Of a stretch of DNA of 64,000 nucleotides, positions 26,818 through 35,491 are shown piece after piece. A program made the translations under genes and the position numbers. The notes beneath the pieces are model-generated. The model did no database searches and was not told the origin of the DNA. It saw only the letters and a list, made by a program, of their open reading frames with translations. The first letter of the stretch is position 1. Every line of letters begins with the position of its first letter. This stretch comes from Acidobacteriota bacterium (GTDB taxonomy: Bacteria > Acidobacteriota > Thermoanaerobaculia > UBA5066), in NCBI GenBank assembly GCA_008363385.1, contig RHKY01000008.1, positions 62,001 to 126,000 of the forward strand. The letters run 5' to 3'.

Positions 26818-27786
26818 ATGGCCGCCGACTACACCCCCGAGGCCCTCGCGGGACTCGTCGCCGAGGGGCGGACGCGGGCTCTGGCCCGGGCGGTCTCCTG
26901 GGCCGAGGCGGGCGACCCGCGGTTCCCGGAGCTCCTCGCGCGCCTCCACCCGCGGACCGGACGGGCGCGCGTCATCGGGTTGACGGGCTCCCCCGGAGCC
27001 GGGAAGTCCTCCCTGGCCGCAGCGCTCGCCCGCCGGTTCCGGTCCGAGGGGAGGAAGGTCGGCGTCGTCGCGGTGGACCCCTCGTCCCCTTTCTCCGGCG
27101 GGGCGATCCTGGGGGACCGGATCCGGATGCAGGACCTCTACACCGACCCCGGCGTCTGGATCCGTTCGATGGCCACGCGCGGCCACCTCGGCGGCCTCTC
27201 TCGCGCCACGGCCGACGCCGTCGACGTCCTGGACGCCGGCGGCTTCGACGAGGTGATCGTCGAGACGGTCGGCGTCGGCCAGGACGAGGTGGACGTCTTC
27301 CGGCTGGCCGAGAGCTGCGTGGTCGTCCTGACGCCCGGGATGGGGGACGACATCCAGGCGATCAAGGCCGGGCTGATGGAGGTGGCGGACCTCTTCGTCG
27401 TCAACAAGGCCGACCGCGACGGGGCCGACAAGGTCGTCCAGGAGATCCTGCAGATGCTGGAGCTTGGGGAGCGGGGAGCCTGGGTCCCGCCCGTCCTGAA
27501 GACGGTGGCCCGCGACGGGACCGGCGTGGAGGACCTGGCCGACGCCCTCCACGAGCACCGCGGCTTCCTCGCCGGCCCCGCCGGGGCCGGGCGCCGCCGC
27601 GAACGGACCCGCCGGCGGATCGAGTCGATCGTGAGGGAGCGCCTCCTCTCGGAGCTCTCGGCGCTCTCGTCGGGCGACGGGGGGCTCGACGCCCACGCCG
27701 CCCTCGTCGAGGCGCGCCGCGAGGACCCGATCGCGGCCGCCGAGTCGCTTCTCGCGGCGATCAAGGGCCGCGGGGGAAAGGGCTGA
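26818..27786 (+). CDS. meaB: MeaB/ArgK-type GTPase (methylmalonyl-CoA mutase chaperone)
   Basis: 322-aa G3E-family P-loop GTPase that guards and loads the B12 enzyme methylmalonyl-CoA mutase. Walker A is GSPGAGKSS (57-65). VVAVDPSSPFSGGAILGDRIRM (quoted only in part in function) is the family-specific switch. ETVGVGQDEV is Walker B/switch II, and NKAD is the G4 base motif. The mutase itself is not in the window. The next gene encodes the matching epimerase two bases downstream, which supports the propionyl-CoA/methylmalonyl-CoA pathway assignment. Confidence 0.95.
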   Translation: MAADYTPEALAGLVAEGRTRALARAVSWAEAGDPRFPELLARLHPRTGRARVIGLTGSPGAGKSSLAAALARRFRSEGRKVGVVAVDPSSPFSGGAILGDRIRMQDLYTDPGVWIRSMATRGHLGGLSRATADAVDVLDAGGFDEVIVETVGVGQDEVDVFRLAESCVVVLTPGMGDDIQAIKAGLMEVADLFVVNKADRDGADKVVQEILQMLELGERGAWVPPVLKTVARDGTGVEDLADALHEHRGFLAGPAGAGRRRERTRRRIESIVRERLLSELSALSSGDGGLDAHAALVEARREDPIAAAESLLAAIKGRGGKG

Positions 27787-27788
27787 CC

Positions 27789-28214
27789 ATGGGAGAGGGA
27801 CGCGTCGTGAAGATCTCGCACATCGGCGTCGCCGTGCCGTCGCTCGCCGAGGGGGGCTCCTTCTGGGACCTCCTGGGACTGCCGGAGGCGCACCGCGAGG
27901 AGGTCGCCTCGCAGAAGGTGCTCACGTCGTTCCGGCCGGTGGGCGAGTCGAGCGTGGAGCTCCTCGAGCCGACGGGGGAGGAGAGCCCGATCGCGAAGTT
28001 CCTCGCGAAGAGCCGCCCGGGGATCCACCACCTCTGCGTCGAGGTGGACGACGTGGAGGCGGTCCTCTCGCGCCTGAAGGCGGCCGGCGTCCGCCTGGTC
28101 AACGAGACGCCGTTCGACGGCGCCCACGGCTGCCGCGTCGCCTTCGTCCACCCCGCCGCCACCGGCGGCATCCTCCTCGAGCTCTCGCAGCCGGGCGCCG
28201 CGGCGCACGGCTGA
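27789..28214 (+). CDS. mce: Methylmalonyl-CoA epimerase (VOC family)
   Basis: 141-aa vicinal-oxygen-chelate enzyme that interconverts (2S)- and (2R)-methylmalonyl-CoA. It contains the metal ligands HIGVAVPSL (His), IHHLCVEVDDV (His) and GILLELSQ (Glu) in the two beta-alpha-beta-beta-beta modules, plus VELLEP and PFDGAHGCRVAFVHP. The length is typical. The ATG at 27789 follows the meaB stop by 2 bases, so the two are coupled. Confidence 0.93.
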   Translation: MGEGRVVKISHIGVAVPSLAEGGSFWDLLGLPEAHREEVASQKVLTSFRPVGESSVELLEPTGEESPIAKFLAKSRPGIHHLCVEVDDVEAVLSRLKAAGVRLVNETPFDGAHGCRVAFVHPAATGGILLELSQPGAAAHG

Positions 28215-28229
28215 GCCGGATCTCCCGGC

Positions 28230-30083
28230 CTACTCGAACCAGCCGGAGACGTCGACGAGGGCGTCGACGGCCCCGCCGCCCTGGACGGAGGGGAGGAGGG
28301 TGAAGGCCGTCCCGGCGCCGAGGCAGAGGACGGCGTTGTTGGCGCGCGTCGCCCCGGCGGCGAAGTTCAGGGCGCTCGTCGGCGGCTCGGCGCGGCCGGA
28401 GGGGAAAGCCTTCAGGAACCCGGCGCCCGCGGCTCCGACCGCCGTCAGGTTCACCGCCAGGCAGGCGGCCGTGGCCGGGACGCCGCACTTCCCGGAGACG
28501 GCGAAGGAGCGCCCGACTCCCGACGACAGCGCGGGGCCGCCCAGCGGCCCGGCCGCCGAGCGCGTGTCCAGGAGCCGGCACGGGGCCAGCGTGCGGAACC
28601 TCGTCGAGGGCGGGAGGCCGACGGCCGCCCTGGCGTCGAGCCGCCCGTGCCCGGCGAGGTGGTTGGGGACGAGGGCGGAGCTCGCGCAGGCCGAGGCCGG
28701 GATCCCAGCGGCGCTCCGGCGGAGGACGTCGGCCACGTCGTCGGGCCTGCCGGACAGCTCGGGACGGGCCGACAGGAGGAGGGCCGCGGCGCCCGCGGCG
28801 TGCGGCCCCGCCATCGACGTGCCGCTCACGAGCGCGTAGGCATCCACCGGGGCCGCGGACCTCGTCGACGTCCCGGGTGCGACGAGGTCCGGCTTGGGGC
28901 GGCCGCTGCCGTCGGCCGTCACGGGGCCCAGGCTGGAGAAGCTGGCGACGGAGTCGGTTCCCGTGACGAGCGCGCCGACCGTCAGCGCCGCCGGGGAGAT
29001 CGCCGGCGGGTCGGTGATCGACGCGCAGGACGGGCCGCTGTTGCCGGCCGAGGCCACCGTCAGGATGCCGGCCGCCCGGTGCGCCTCCAGCGCGGCGTCG
29101 AGCGTCACGGTCGAGCACCCCTCGGACGGGGGGCAGCCCCAGGAGTTGTTCGTCACGTCCGGCGCCAGGGCCGGGTCCCCCTCCGCGGGGCTGCCGCCCA
29201 CGGGGTAGGGGGCGAGGAAGAACTCGAAGCACTCCAGGTACGTCGCGGGCGTCCCGGCCCCCTGGTCCATGTTCCGGCAGGCGATCCACCTCGCCCCGGG
29301 CGCCACGCCGATCTGGTTCGACCCGCCGTCGTCCCCGACGACGGTCCCGATCGTGTGCGTGCCGTGGAAGCCGTCGTCGCACGGGAACGGCGAGTCGGCG
29401 CCGCAGGCGCCGCCGCCGGAGTGGACGGCGTCGTGCCAGCTGCGGTCGTGGTCCGCCGAGGTCCCGTTCCAGCCCCGGTACCGGGACTTCAGCGCGGGGT
29501 GGTCCCACTGGACGCCCGTGTCCATCCCGCCGACGACGACACCCTGCCCCGTGAAGCCCAGCGCCCAGACCTCGGGGGCGCGGGTGGCGGCCACGCCCGC
29601 CTCGACCACGGCGGGCGCGGCCGGGCGGGCCGGGGCGGGACGCGGCGGCTCGACGACGACGCGGACGGAGGGGTTCCCCTCCACCCGCGCCACCTCGGGC
29701 CTCGCCGCGAGCGCCTCGACGAGCGACCGGTCCCCGCGGACCCAGACCGCGTTCACGACGTAGAAGGACCGGTGGGGGACCCCGCGCCGGCGGAGCTCGG
29801 CGAGGAGCCCCCGCTGGGAGCGGGTGGCCACCGCGAGGAGGCGCTCCCTCACGAAGAGCCCCTTCTCGAGCTTCGTCGGCAGCGCGGCCGCCCCCGAGAG
29901 GTCGGCCCTCTCGCCGAGGACGACGAGGAGCTCGGCCTGGGCACTCCCTTCGGTCCGCCGCAGGACCCACGGGTCGACCTTCCCCGGGGCCGCGTCCCCC
30001 CGGAGCGGCGCCGCCGCGAGGAGGAGCGCCGCGAGCGCGAGGGCCGCCGGGGCCGGGAGCGGGCGGGAGAGGCCGCGGGGCAC
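28230..30083 (-). CDS. Secreted subtilisin-like serine protease with C-terminal PCRLLDTR domain
   Basis: 617-aa S8 protease. Signal peptide (residues 9-32), an I9-type propeptide-like region (about 45-145), and a catalytic domain with Asp188 (GGMDTGVQWDHPAL), His240 (GFHGTHTIGT), Asn347 (SAGNSGP) and Ser422 (SGTSMAGPHAAG). Multiple cysteine pairs suggest disulfides. The last 120 residues form a separate domain opening with FRTLAPCRLLDTRSAAGPL and closing with VDALVDVSGWF. This module recurs at the C-termini of secreted acidobacterial and actinobacterial proteins; its role (surface attachment or sorting) is not established. GTG start. The gene converges on the epimerase. Confidence 0.93.
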   Translation of the reverse strand: MPRGLSRPLPAPAALALAALLLAAAPLRGDAAPGKVDPWVLRRTEGSAQAELLVVLGERADLSGAAALPTKLEKGLFVRERLLAVATRSQRGLLAELRRRGVPHRSFYVVNAVWVRGDRSLVEALAARPEVARVEGNPSVRVVVEPPRPAPARPAAPAVVEAGVAATRAPEVWALGFTGQGVVVGGMDTGVQWDHPALKSRYRGWNGTSADHDRSWHDAVHSGGGACGADSPFPCDDGFHGTHTIGTVVGDDGGSNQIGVAPGARWIACRNMDQGAGTPATYLECFEFFLAPYPVGGSPAEGDPALAPDVTNNSWGCPPSEGCSTVTLDAALEAHRAAGILTVASAGNSGPSCASITDPPAISPAALTVGALVTGTDSVASFSSLGPVTADGSGRPKPDLVAPGTSTRSAAPVDAYALVSGTSMAGPHAAGAAALLLSARPELSGRPDDVADVLRRSAAGIPASACASSALVPNHLAGHGRLDARAAVGLPPSTRFRTLAPCRLLDTRSAAGPLGGPALSSGVGRSFAVSGKCGVPATAACLAVNLTAVGAAGAGFLKAFPSGRAEPPTSALNFAAGATRANNAVLCLGAGTAFTLLPSVQGGGAVDALVDVSGWFE

Positions 30084-30102
30084 GCCGCCGTCCGCGGGCC
30101 CG

Positions 30103-30435
30103 CTAGTTCAGCGGCCCGCCCCGGTCCGGGACCGGGTCGACCAGGAAGCTGCGCACGTCGCGCCCGACCATCCCGAGGAAGCGTTCCTGGTAGCTGGCCA
30201 CCGCCCCCACCCGGGCGTCCTCGAACATCTTCTCGACGCGGTGGAGGGGGAAGAAGAGGGTCACGAGCCCCAGCTCGGGCTCTCCCTTGCCGCGCGCCTG
30301 CCGTGCCCAGTCGTCGAACAGCTCGACGTCGATCCCGCGGAGCGTGATGCCGGCCGGGCCCAGCTGCTTCAGGACGCCCCAGTACTTCTCCTTCGGCGAG
30401 ACCAGGTGGACGAGGACGATCGTCCCGGGATCCAT
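30103..30435 (-). CDS. Conserved hypothetical protein (110 aa)
   Basis: Small soluble protein without a signal peptide. The N-terminal half (TIVLVHLVSPKEKYWGVLKQLGPAGITLRGI; described, not fully listed here) has the alternating pattern of a small beta-barrel (SH3/Lsm-like), followed by LFFPLHRVEKMFEDARVGAVASYQERF. I cannot name a family. It lies between the secreted protein gene (27-base gap) and the protease gene (19-base gap) on the same strand, probably one transcript. ATG start. Confidence 0.65.
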   Translation of the reverse strand: MDPGTIVLVHLVSPKEKYWGVLKQLGPAGITLRGIDVELFDDWARQARGKGEPELGLVTLFFPLHRVEKMFEDARVGAVASYQERFLGMVGRDVRSFLVDPVPDRGGPLN

Positions 30436-30462
30436 CGGCGCTTCCTCGGCGGAGCGGACCGG

Positions 30463-31245
30463 TCAGAAGACGACGTTGGCGACGAAGTAACGCGCCGCGC
30501 TCGTCCTGCCGTTCAGGAGGGCGTCGGCGTCCTCGGCGTTCATCAGGAACTTCCCGGCGTTCTCGCCGGAGGAGGTCCCGAGGACGATCTCGGCCCGGTC
30601 GAGCGGCTTGCCGAGCGCCCGGGCCTCCTTCAGCCCGCGGGCGACGGCGCCCAGCGACGCGAAGACCTGCTGCTCCGTGTCCGTGATCGCCTGGACCCGG
30701 ACGCCTTTCGGCATCGGCGTCAGGCGCGCGCCCCGCAGGCTCGCCCCGGCGAAGGCGCGGACGAAGGCGTCGCTGACGGCGGGGTCGACGCCCTCGACGA
30801 CCGCCGCGGTGGAGGGCTCCTGGATCGCCCCGGAGGGCCGCGAGGCCCCCTGGGAGGCCGTGGCGGGCGTGGGGACCGACTCCGGGCCGATGTCGGTCTT
30901 CTTCGTCGTCTTGATGTACTCCGAGATCGAGGGCTTGCGCGTCGTGTCCGACGTCTGCTGGATCGTGGTGGCGTTCTGGTCCAGCTCGTAGGCGTCGCCC
31001 GTGCCGGCGGCGTTCACCTTCTCGGTCTTCTCCATGTCGACCTCGGAGATCGGGATCGACTGGCGGTTCCCCGAGGGGACGACGAAGACCCAGCTCTTCC
31101 CCTGCACGTTCGGCTTCTCCCGGGCGACGATCCGGGTGCCGTCCTTCAGGACGATGACGTAGGCGAGCGCGCGGGCCGCCGGCAGGAAGACCAGGGCCGC
31201 CGCGGCCGCCCAGAGGGCGACGCGGGAGAGGGGGGAGCGGTTCAT
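30463..31245 (-). CDS. Exported protein of unknown function with N-terminal KDG motif
   Basis: 260-aa protein. The signal peptide (LWAAAAALVFLPAARALA) is followed at once by YVIVLKDGTRIVAREKP and a Trp-containing strand (KSWVFVVPSGNRQSIPISEVD), a pattern seen in short acidobacterial exported proteins. A disordered Thr/Ser/Pro-rich middle and a helical C-terminal half follow. No catalytic motif is recognised. The gene diverges from DAHP synthase, with overlapping -10-like elements in the 70-base gap. Confidence 0.65.
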   Translation of the reverse strand: MNRSPLSRVALWAAAAALVFLPAARALAYVIVLKDGTRIVAREKPNVQGKSWVFVVPSGNRQSIPISEVDMEKTEKVNAAGTGDAYELDQNATTIQQTSDTTRKPSISEYIKTTKKTDIGPESVPTPATASQGASRPSGAIQEPSTAAVVEGVDPAVSDAFVRAFAGASLRGARLTPMPKGVRVQAITDTEQQVFASLGAVARGLKEARALGKPLDRAEIVLGTSSGENAGKFLMNAEDADALLNGRTSAARYFVANVVF

Positions 31246-31275
31246 GGGCGCCTCCGCGCCTGTGGGCGCTTCTGA

Positions 31276-31283
31276 AGTATAAA
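31276..31283. promoter_or_regulatory. Overlapping divergent -10-like elements
   Basis: TATACT on the minus strand (31276-31281) and TATAAA on the plus strand (31278-31283) share four bases. They would serve the exported-protein gene and aroF respectively, about 30 bases from each start. Mutually exclusive polymerase binding is possible. Confidence 0.4.
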
Positions 31284-31315
31284 CGCCGCGGCCCGGCGTG
31301 CCGGGGGAGGTGCCT

Positions 31316-32329
31316 GTGCTGATCGTGATGGACCGCGGGGCGTCGGAGACCGACGTCCGCCGGGTCGTCGAGACGGTGGAGAGGATGGGGCTGAGGGCTC
31401 ACCCGATCCCGGGGGAGCAGCGGACGGCCATCGGCGTGACGGGGAACCGCGGGGCGATCGACCCGGCCGCCCTCGAGAACCTGCCCGGCGTCCTCGAGGT
31501 CTTCCGGATCTCGCACCCGTACCGGCTCGTCTCGCGCGAGTTCCACCCCGAGGACACGGTCGTCCCGGTGGGGGGCGTCCCGGTGGGCGGCAAGCGCGTC
31601 GTCGTCGTCGCGGGCCCCTGCGCGGTCGAGTCGGCCGAGCAGACGCTCCGGATCGCGCGCGCGGTCAAGGAACGGGGGGCCCACCTCCTGCGCGGCGGCG
31701 CCTTCAAGCCGCGGACGTCGCCCTACTCGTTCCAGGGGCTCGGCGAGGAGGGGCTGAAGATCCTGGCCGCGGCCCGGAGCGAGACGGGGCTCCCGGTCGT
31801 CACCGAGGTCCTCGACACCGCCCACGTCGACCTCGTCGCCTCGTACGCCGACTGCCTGCAGCTGGGCGCGCGGAACATGCAGAACTTCGAGCTCCTGAAG
31901 GCCGTCGGGCGGACGGGGAAGCCGGTCCTCCTCAAGCGCGGCATGTCGGCCACGCTCGAGGAGTTCCTCCTGGCCGCCGAGTACGTCCTGAACGAGGGGA
32001 ACCCGCACGTCGTCCTCTGCGAGCGGGGCGTGAGGACCTTCTCCGACTTCACGCGGAACACCCTCGACCTGTCGGTCATCCCGGCCGTCGAGCGGCTGTC
32101 GCACCTGCCGATCCTGGTCGACCCGTCCCACGGCACCGGGAAGCGGAGCAAGGTGATCCCGATGTCGCGGGCGGCCGTCGCGGCCGGGGCGGACGGGGTC
32201 GCGGTGGAGGTGCACGACCGGCCCGAGGAGGCCCTCTCCGACGGGCCGCAGGCGCTCACCCCGGACCTGTTCGCCGACCTGATGGCGCAGCTGCCGCCGA
32301 TCGCGGCCGCGGTCGGGAGGTCGGTCTGA
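31316..32329 (+). CDS. aroF: 3-Deoxy-7-phosphoheptulonate (DAHP) synthase, type I-beta
   Basis: Condenses phosphoenolpyruvate and erythrose 4-phosphate in the first step of the shikimate pathway. An N-terminal ferredoxin-like regulatory domain ([19 protein letters not shown]) is followed by a TIM barrel with [34 protein letters not shown] and [10 protein letters not shown]. This is the Thermotoga-type fusion that allows tyrosine feedback. GTG at 31316 is chosen because GGGGGAGG lies 5 bases before it and it fits the family N-terminus. GTG codons at 31298 and 31310 are alternatives. Its stop overlaps the probable carA start. Confidence 0.93.
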   Translation: MLIVMDRGASETDVRRVVETVERMGLRAHPIPGEQRTAIGVTGNRGAIDPAALENLPGVLEVFRISHPYRLVSREFHPEDTVVPVGGVPVGGKRVVVVAGPCAVESAEQTLRIARAVKERGAHLLRGGAFKPRTSPYSFQGLGEEGLKILAAARSETGLPVVTEVLDTAHVDLVASYADCLQLGARNMQNFELLKAVGRTGKPVLLKRGMSATLEEFLLAAEYVLNEGNPHVVLCERGVRTFSDFTRNTLDLSVIPAVERLSHLPILVDPSHGTGKRSKVIPMSRAAVAAGADGVAVEVHDRPEEALSDGPQALTPDLFADLMAQLPPIAAAVGRSV

Positions 32330-33420
32330 GGCGCGACCCCGCGCTCCTCGCTCTCGAGGACGGGCGGGTCTTCCGGGGGACGGCGGCCGGCGCCCGGGGA
32401 ACCGCCTTCGGGGAGGTGGTCTTCAACACCGCCATGGCGGGGTACCAGGAGACGCTGACGGACCCCTCGTACCGGGGGCAGATCGTCGTGATGACGGCCT
32501 CGCACGTCGGCAACTACGGGCTCGCGAAGGACGACGCCGAGTCGGACCGGATCCAGGTCTCGGGCTTCTGCGCGCGCGCCTTCTCCGACCGCTTCTCCAA
32601 CCCGCGCGGCGAGGAGGCGCTCCTCCCCGCCCTCGGGAGGGCCGGGGTCGTGGCGATCGACGGGGTCGACACGCGGGCCCTCGTGAGGCACCTGCGCTCG
32701 CTCGGCGCGATGCGCGGGGCGGTCTCGACGGAGCACGCCTCCGAGGCGGAGGCGGCGGCCCTCGTGGCGGCGATCCGCGAGCAGCCCCGGATGGAGGGGG
32801 CCGCGCTGGGGCTCTCGGCCGGGACGGCGGAGGCGTACCGGTTCGGCGAGCCGGGAGGGCCGCGGGTGGCCGTCCTCGACTACGGCGTCAAGCGGAACAT
32901 CCTCCGGAAGCTCGCGGCGCGGGGCCTCTCGGGCACGGTCTTCCCCGCGGCCGCCACGGCCGGGGAGGTCGCCGCGGCGGGCCCCTGGGACGGCTTCTTC
33001 CTCTCGAACGGCCCCGGCGACCCGGCGGCGCTCCCGGCGTGCGTCGGGACGATCCGGGACCTCCTCGCGACCGGAAGGCCGCTCTTCGGCATCTGCCTCG
33101 GCCACCAGCTCCTGGGTCTGGCCCTCGGGGCGCGGACGTTCAAGCTGAAGTTCGGGCACCGCGGGGTGAACCACCCCGTCCGCGACGTCGCGACCGGGGC
33201 GGTCTCGATCACGTCGCAGAACCACGGCTTCGCCGTCGACCTCGCGACCCTGCCGGACGGGCTCGCCCTGACGCACGTCAACCTCAACGACGGCACGTGC
33301 GAGGGGTTCCGCCTCGAGGGGCGCCCGGTCTTCGCCGTCCAGTACCACCCCGAGTCCGCCCCGGGCCCGCACGACTCCGACGCCCTCTTCGCCGAGTTCG
33401 CCTCCTCGCTCGGGCGCTGA
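32326..33420 (+). CDS. carA: Carbamoyl-phosphate synthase small subunit, probable CTG start
   Basis: Glutamine-hydrolysing subunit that supplies ammonia to CarB for arginine and pyrimidine synthesis. The 364-aa model has an N-terminal CPSase_sm_chain domain ([28 protein letters not shown]) and a class I amidotransferase domain with nucleophile Cys257 in [16 protein letters not shown] and catalytic His/Glu in QYHPES. No ATG, GTG or TTG occurs in frame before 32416. Starting at that GTG would delete the first 30 residues, including the conserved first strand. CTG at 32326 overlaps the aroF stop (CTGA) and has GGGAGG 5 bases upstream, so I take it as the start. carB is not in the window. Confidence 0.9.
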   Translation: MRRDPALLALEDGRVFRGTAAGARGTAFGEVVFNTAMAGYQETLTDPSYRGQIVVMTASHVGNYGLAKDDAESDRIQVSGFCARAFSDRFSNPRGEEALLPALGRAGVVAIDGVDTRALVRHLRSLGAMRGAVSTEHASEAEAAALVAAIREQPRMEGAALGLSAGTAEAYRFGEPGGPRVAVLDYGVKRNILRKLAARGLSGTVFPAAATAGEVAAAGPWDGFFLSNGPGDPAALPACVGTIRDLLATGRPLFGICLGHQLLGLALGARTFKLKFGHRGVNHPVRDVATGAVSITSQNHGFAVDLATLPDGLALTHVNLNDGTCEGFRLEGRPVFAVQYHPESAPGPHDSDALFAEFASSLGR

Positions 33421-33440
33421 GCCGCCCCGGGGGGGCGTGG

Positions 33441-33446
33441 TATCCT
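33441..33446 (+). promoter_or_regulatory. Tentative -10 element upstream of the microcompartment operon
   Basis: TATCCT with an upstream TGG (weak extended -10) lies in the 98-base gap between carA and the first microcompartment gene, 72 bases before its ATG. It is the only AT-containing hexamer of this kind in the gap. Confidence 0.3.
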
Positions 33447-33518
33447 CCGCCTCCGTCCCTCTCGCGCGGCAAGTCCCTCAGGAGAAACGGCTTGTAGCGC
33501 GACGGGGGCCTCCTCGCG

Positions 33519-34790
33519 ATGAGCGCCCGCCTCAGGATCGCCATCGGTGCCGACCACGGCGGCTTCGAGCTGAAGGAGGCGCTGCGCGACCACCTGCGCG
33601 GCAAGGGCTTCGTCGTCGAGGACTGCGGGACGCACGGCAAGGAGGCGGTCGACTACCCCCGGTACGCCCACGCCGTCGCCTCGCTCGTGGCCGCCGGCAC
33701 GTACGACGTCGGGATCGTCGTCGACGGGGCCGGGATCGGCTCGGCGATGGCGGCGAACAAGGTGCCCGGGATCCTCGCCGCCGCCTGCAACACCGAGGCT
33801 CTGGCCAAGAACGCCCGCGAGCACAACGACGCCAACGTCCTGACGCTGGGGGCCGCGCACGTCGACGTCGAGGCGGCCAAGAGGATCGCCGACGCCTTCC
33901 TCGGGGCCTCCTGCACCGTCGAGCGCCACCGGCGCCGCGTCGGGATGATCCGCGACATCGAGCGGGGGGCGCTCTCGCCCGCCGCGCCGAAAGGACCCGC
34001 GCCCGTGACCGTCACCCCGACCGACCTCTCCCCCGAGGACGTGGCCCGCATCGCCGAGCGCGTCCGGGAGCTCCTGAAGTCCCCGGCCCCCGAGGCCCCG
34101 GCCCCCCGGCTCACCCCCGAGCAGGTGGCGAAGCTGATCGACCACACGCTCCTCAAGCCCGAGGCGACGGCCGCCGACATCGAGCGGCTCTGCGACGAGG
34201 CGAGGAAGGGGGGCTTCACCTCCGTCTGCGTCAACCCGGCCTGGGTCTCGAAGGCGAAGGGGCTCCTGCGCGGGACGTCCGTGAAGGTCTGCGCGGTGGT
34301 CGGCTTCCCGCTCGGCGCGCAGCCGCCCGAGATCAAGACCCTGGAGGCCCGCCGCGCCATCCGCGAGGGGGCGGGCGAGATCGACATGGTCGTCAACATC
34401 GGGGCGCTGAAGGGGAAGGACGACGCGCTCGTCCTGAAGGACGTGAGGAGCGTCGTCGAGGCCTGCCGGGACGGCCGGGCGCTCTGCAAGGTGATCCTCG
34501 AGACGGCGCTCCTGACGGACGAGGAGAAGGTCCGCGCCTGCCAGGTGGCGATGAAGGCCGGGGCCGACTTCGTGAAGACCTCGACCGGGTTCTCCTCGGG
34601 CGGGGCGACGGAGGCGGACGTGGCGCTGATGGCGCGGACGGTGGCGCCGAGGCGCCTCGGCGTGAAGGCCTCGGGGGGCATCCGGACGCTGGCCGACCTG
34701 CAGAAGATGGTGGCGGCCGGGGCGACGCGGATCGGCGCCTCGGCGAGCGTGAAGATCCTCGAGGAGGCCCGCGCGGCCTCCCGGGCGTGA
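33519..34790 (+). CDS. RpiB-like isomerase fused to deoxyribose-phosphate aldolase (microcompartment cargo)
   Basis: 423-aa bifunctional protein. Residues 1-150 are RpiB/LacAB-like: ADHGGFELK (Asp12, His13), a ligand-loop HND (His102), and phosphate-binding RHRRRV. The position of the E. coli catalytic Cys66 is Asp69 (VVDGAGIG), Thr67 is Ala71, and the alternative mycobacterial Glu position is Ser75. Residues 198-423 are DeoC with an intact active site: Asp289, Schiff-base Lys353 (DFVKTSTGF) and Lys383 ([10 protein letters not shown]). Between them a Pro/Ala-rich linker carries the amphipathic helix [18 protein letters not shown] (170-187), like an encapsulation peptide. DeoC splits 2-deoxyribose 5-phosphate into glyceraldehyde 3-phosphate and acetaldehyde. 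First gene of the BMC operon, one continuous reading frame. Confidence 0.93.
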   Translation: MSARLRIAIGADHGGFELKEALRDHLRGKGFVVEDCGTHGKEAVDYPRYAHAVASLVAAGTYDVGIVVDGAGIGSAMAANKVPGILAAACNTEALAKNAREHNDANVLTLGAAHVDVEAAKRIADAFLGASCTVERHRRRVGMIRDIERGALSPAAPKGPAPVTVTPTDLSPEDVARIAERVRELLKSPAPEAPAPRLTPEQVAKLIDHTLLKPEATAADIERLCDEARKGGFTSVCVNPAWVSKAKGLLRGTSVKVCAVVGFPLGAQPPEIKTLEARRAIREGAGEIDMVVNIGALKGKDDALVLKDVRSVVEACRDGRALCKVILETALLTDEEKVRACQVAMKAGADFVKTSTGFSSGGATEADVALMARTVAPRRLGVKASGGIRTLADLQKMVAAGATRIGASASVKILEEARAASRA

Positions 34791-34808
34791 CGGGATAGGA
34801 GGAGAACG

Positions 34809-35444
34809 GTGTCGGAGCTCCGCTGCTACGTCTTCCTCGACAGCCTGCAGCCCCAGTTCGCCTCCTTCCTCGGGACGGTGGCGCAGGGCTTCCTCCCGGT
34901 CCCGGGCCAGGCCTCGCTCTTCGTCGAGGTGGCCCCCGGGATGGACATCAACCGGGTCACCGACGTCGCGCTGAAGGCGACGAACGTCCAGCCGGGGATG
35001 CAGATCATCGAGCGGCTCTACGGGATGCTCGAGGTCCACTCCGACTCGCAGGCCGACGTGCGGGCCGCCGGCCGGGCGATCCTGACGGCCCTCGGCCTGA
35101 AGGAGGAGGACCGGATCAAGCCCGAGATCACCTCCAGCCAGGTGATCCGGAACATCGCTCCCTACCACACGCAGCTCATCAACCGGATGCGCCACGGGGA
35201 CCTGATCGTCCCGGGCGAGACGCTCTACGTCCTGGAGGTGGCGCCGGCCGGGTACGCGGCCATCGCCGCCAACGAGGCGGAGAAGGCGGCCCGGATCAAC
35301 ATCCTCGAGGTGCGCGCCTTCGGCAGCTTCGGGCGCGTCTACCTCGGCGGGGACGAGAAGGACGTGGACGTCGGCTGGCGCGCGGCCGAGGCGGCCATCC
35401 AGTCGATCACCGGGCGCCCGGCGGGAGGCCGGGAGCGCGGCTAG
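34809..35444 (+). CDS. Tandem-domain microcompartment shell protein (BMC-T, stacking type)
   Basis: 211-aa shell protein with two BMC folds forming a trimeric pseudohexamer. The sequence ([66 protein letters not shown]) strongly resembles, from memory, the Haliangium ochraceum BMC-T proteins that can stack into double layers and carry gated pores for larger metabolites. The GTG start has AGGAGGAG before it. The gene follows the RpiB-DeoC gene by 18 bases. It probably admits the sugar phosphate or CoA-sized molecules (inference). Confidence 0.93.
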   Translation: MSELRCYVFLDSLQPQFASFLGTVAQGFLPVPGQASLFVEVAPGMDINRVTDVALKATNVQPGMQIIERLYGMLEVHSDSQADVRAAGRAILTALGLKEEDRIKPEITSSQVIRNIAPYHTQLINRMRHGDLIVPGETLYVLEVAPAGYAAIAANEAEKAARINILEVRAFGSFGRVYLGGDEKDVDVGWRAAEAAIQSITGRPAGGRERG

Positions 35445-35491
35445 TCGCCGACACCCATCGCTGACGCGAGAGAAGAGGAAAGGGGAACGCC

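Noticed and set aside
32416-33420. carA starting at the first conventional codon (GTG 32416)
   Set aside because: This would remove the first 30 residues of the conserved small-subunit domain. CTG at 32326 has better spacing to an SD site and matches the NTGA coupling seen elsewhere.
33519-34790. RpiB and DeoC as two genes separated by a frameshift or missed stop
   Set aside because: The reading frame is continuous through a coherent Pro/Ala linker and helix, with no internal SD-start pair at the DeoC boundary.
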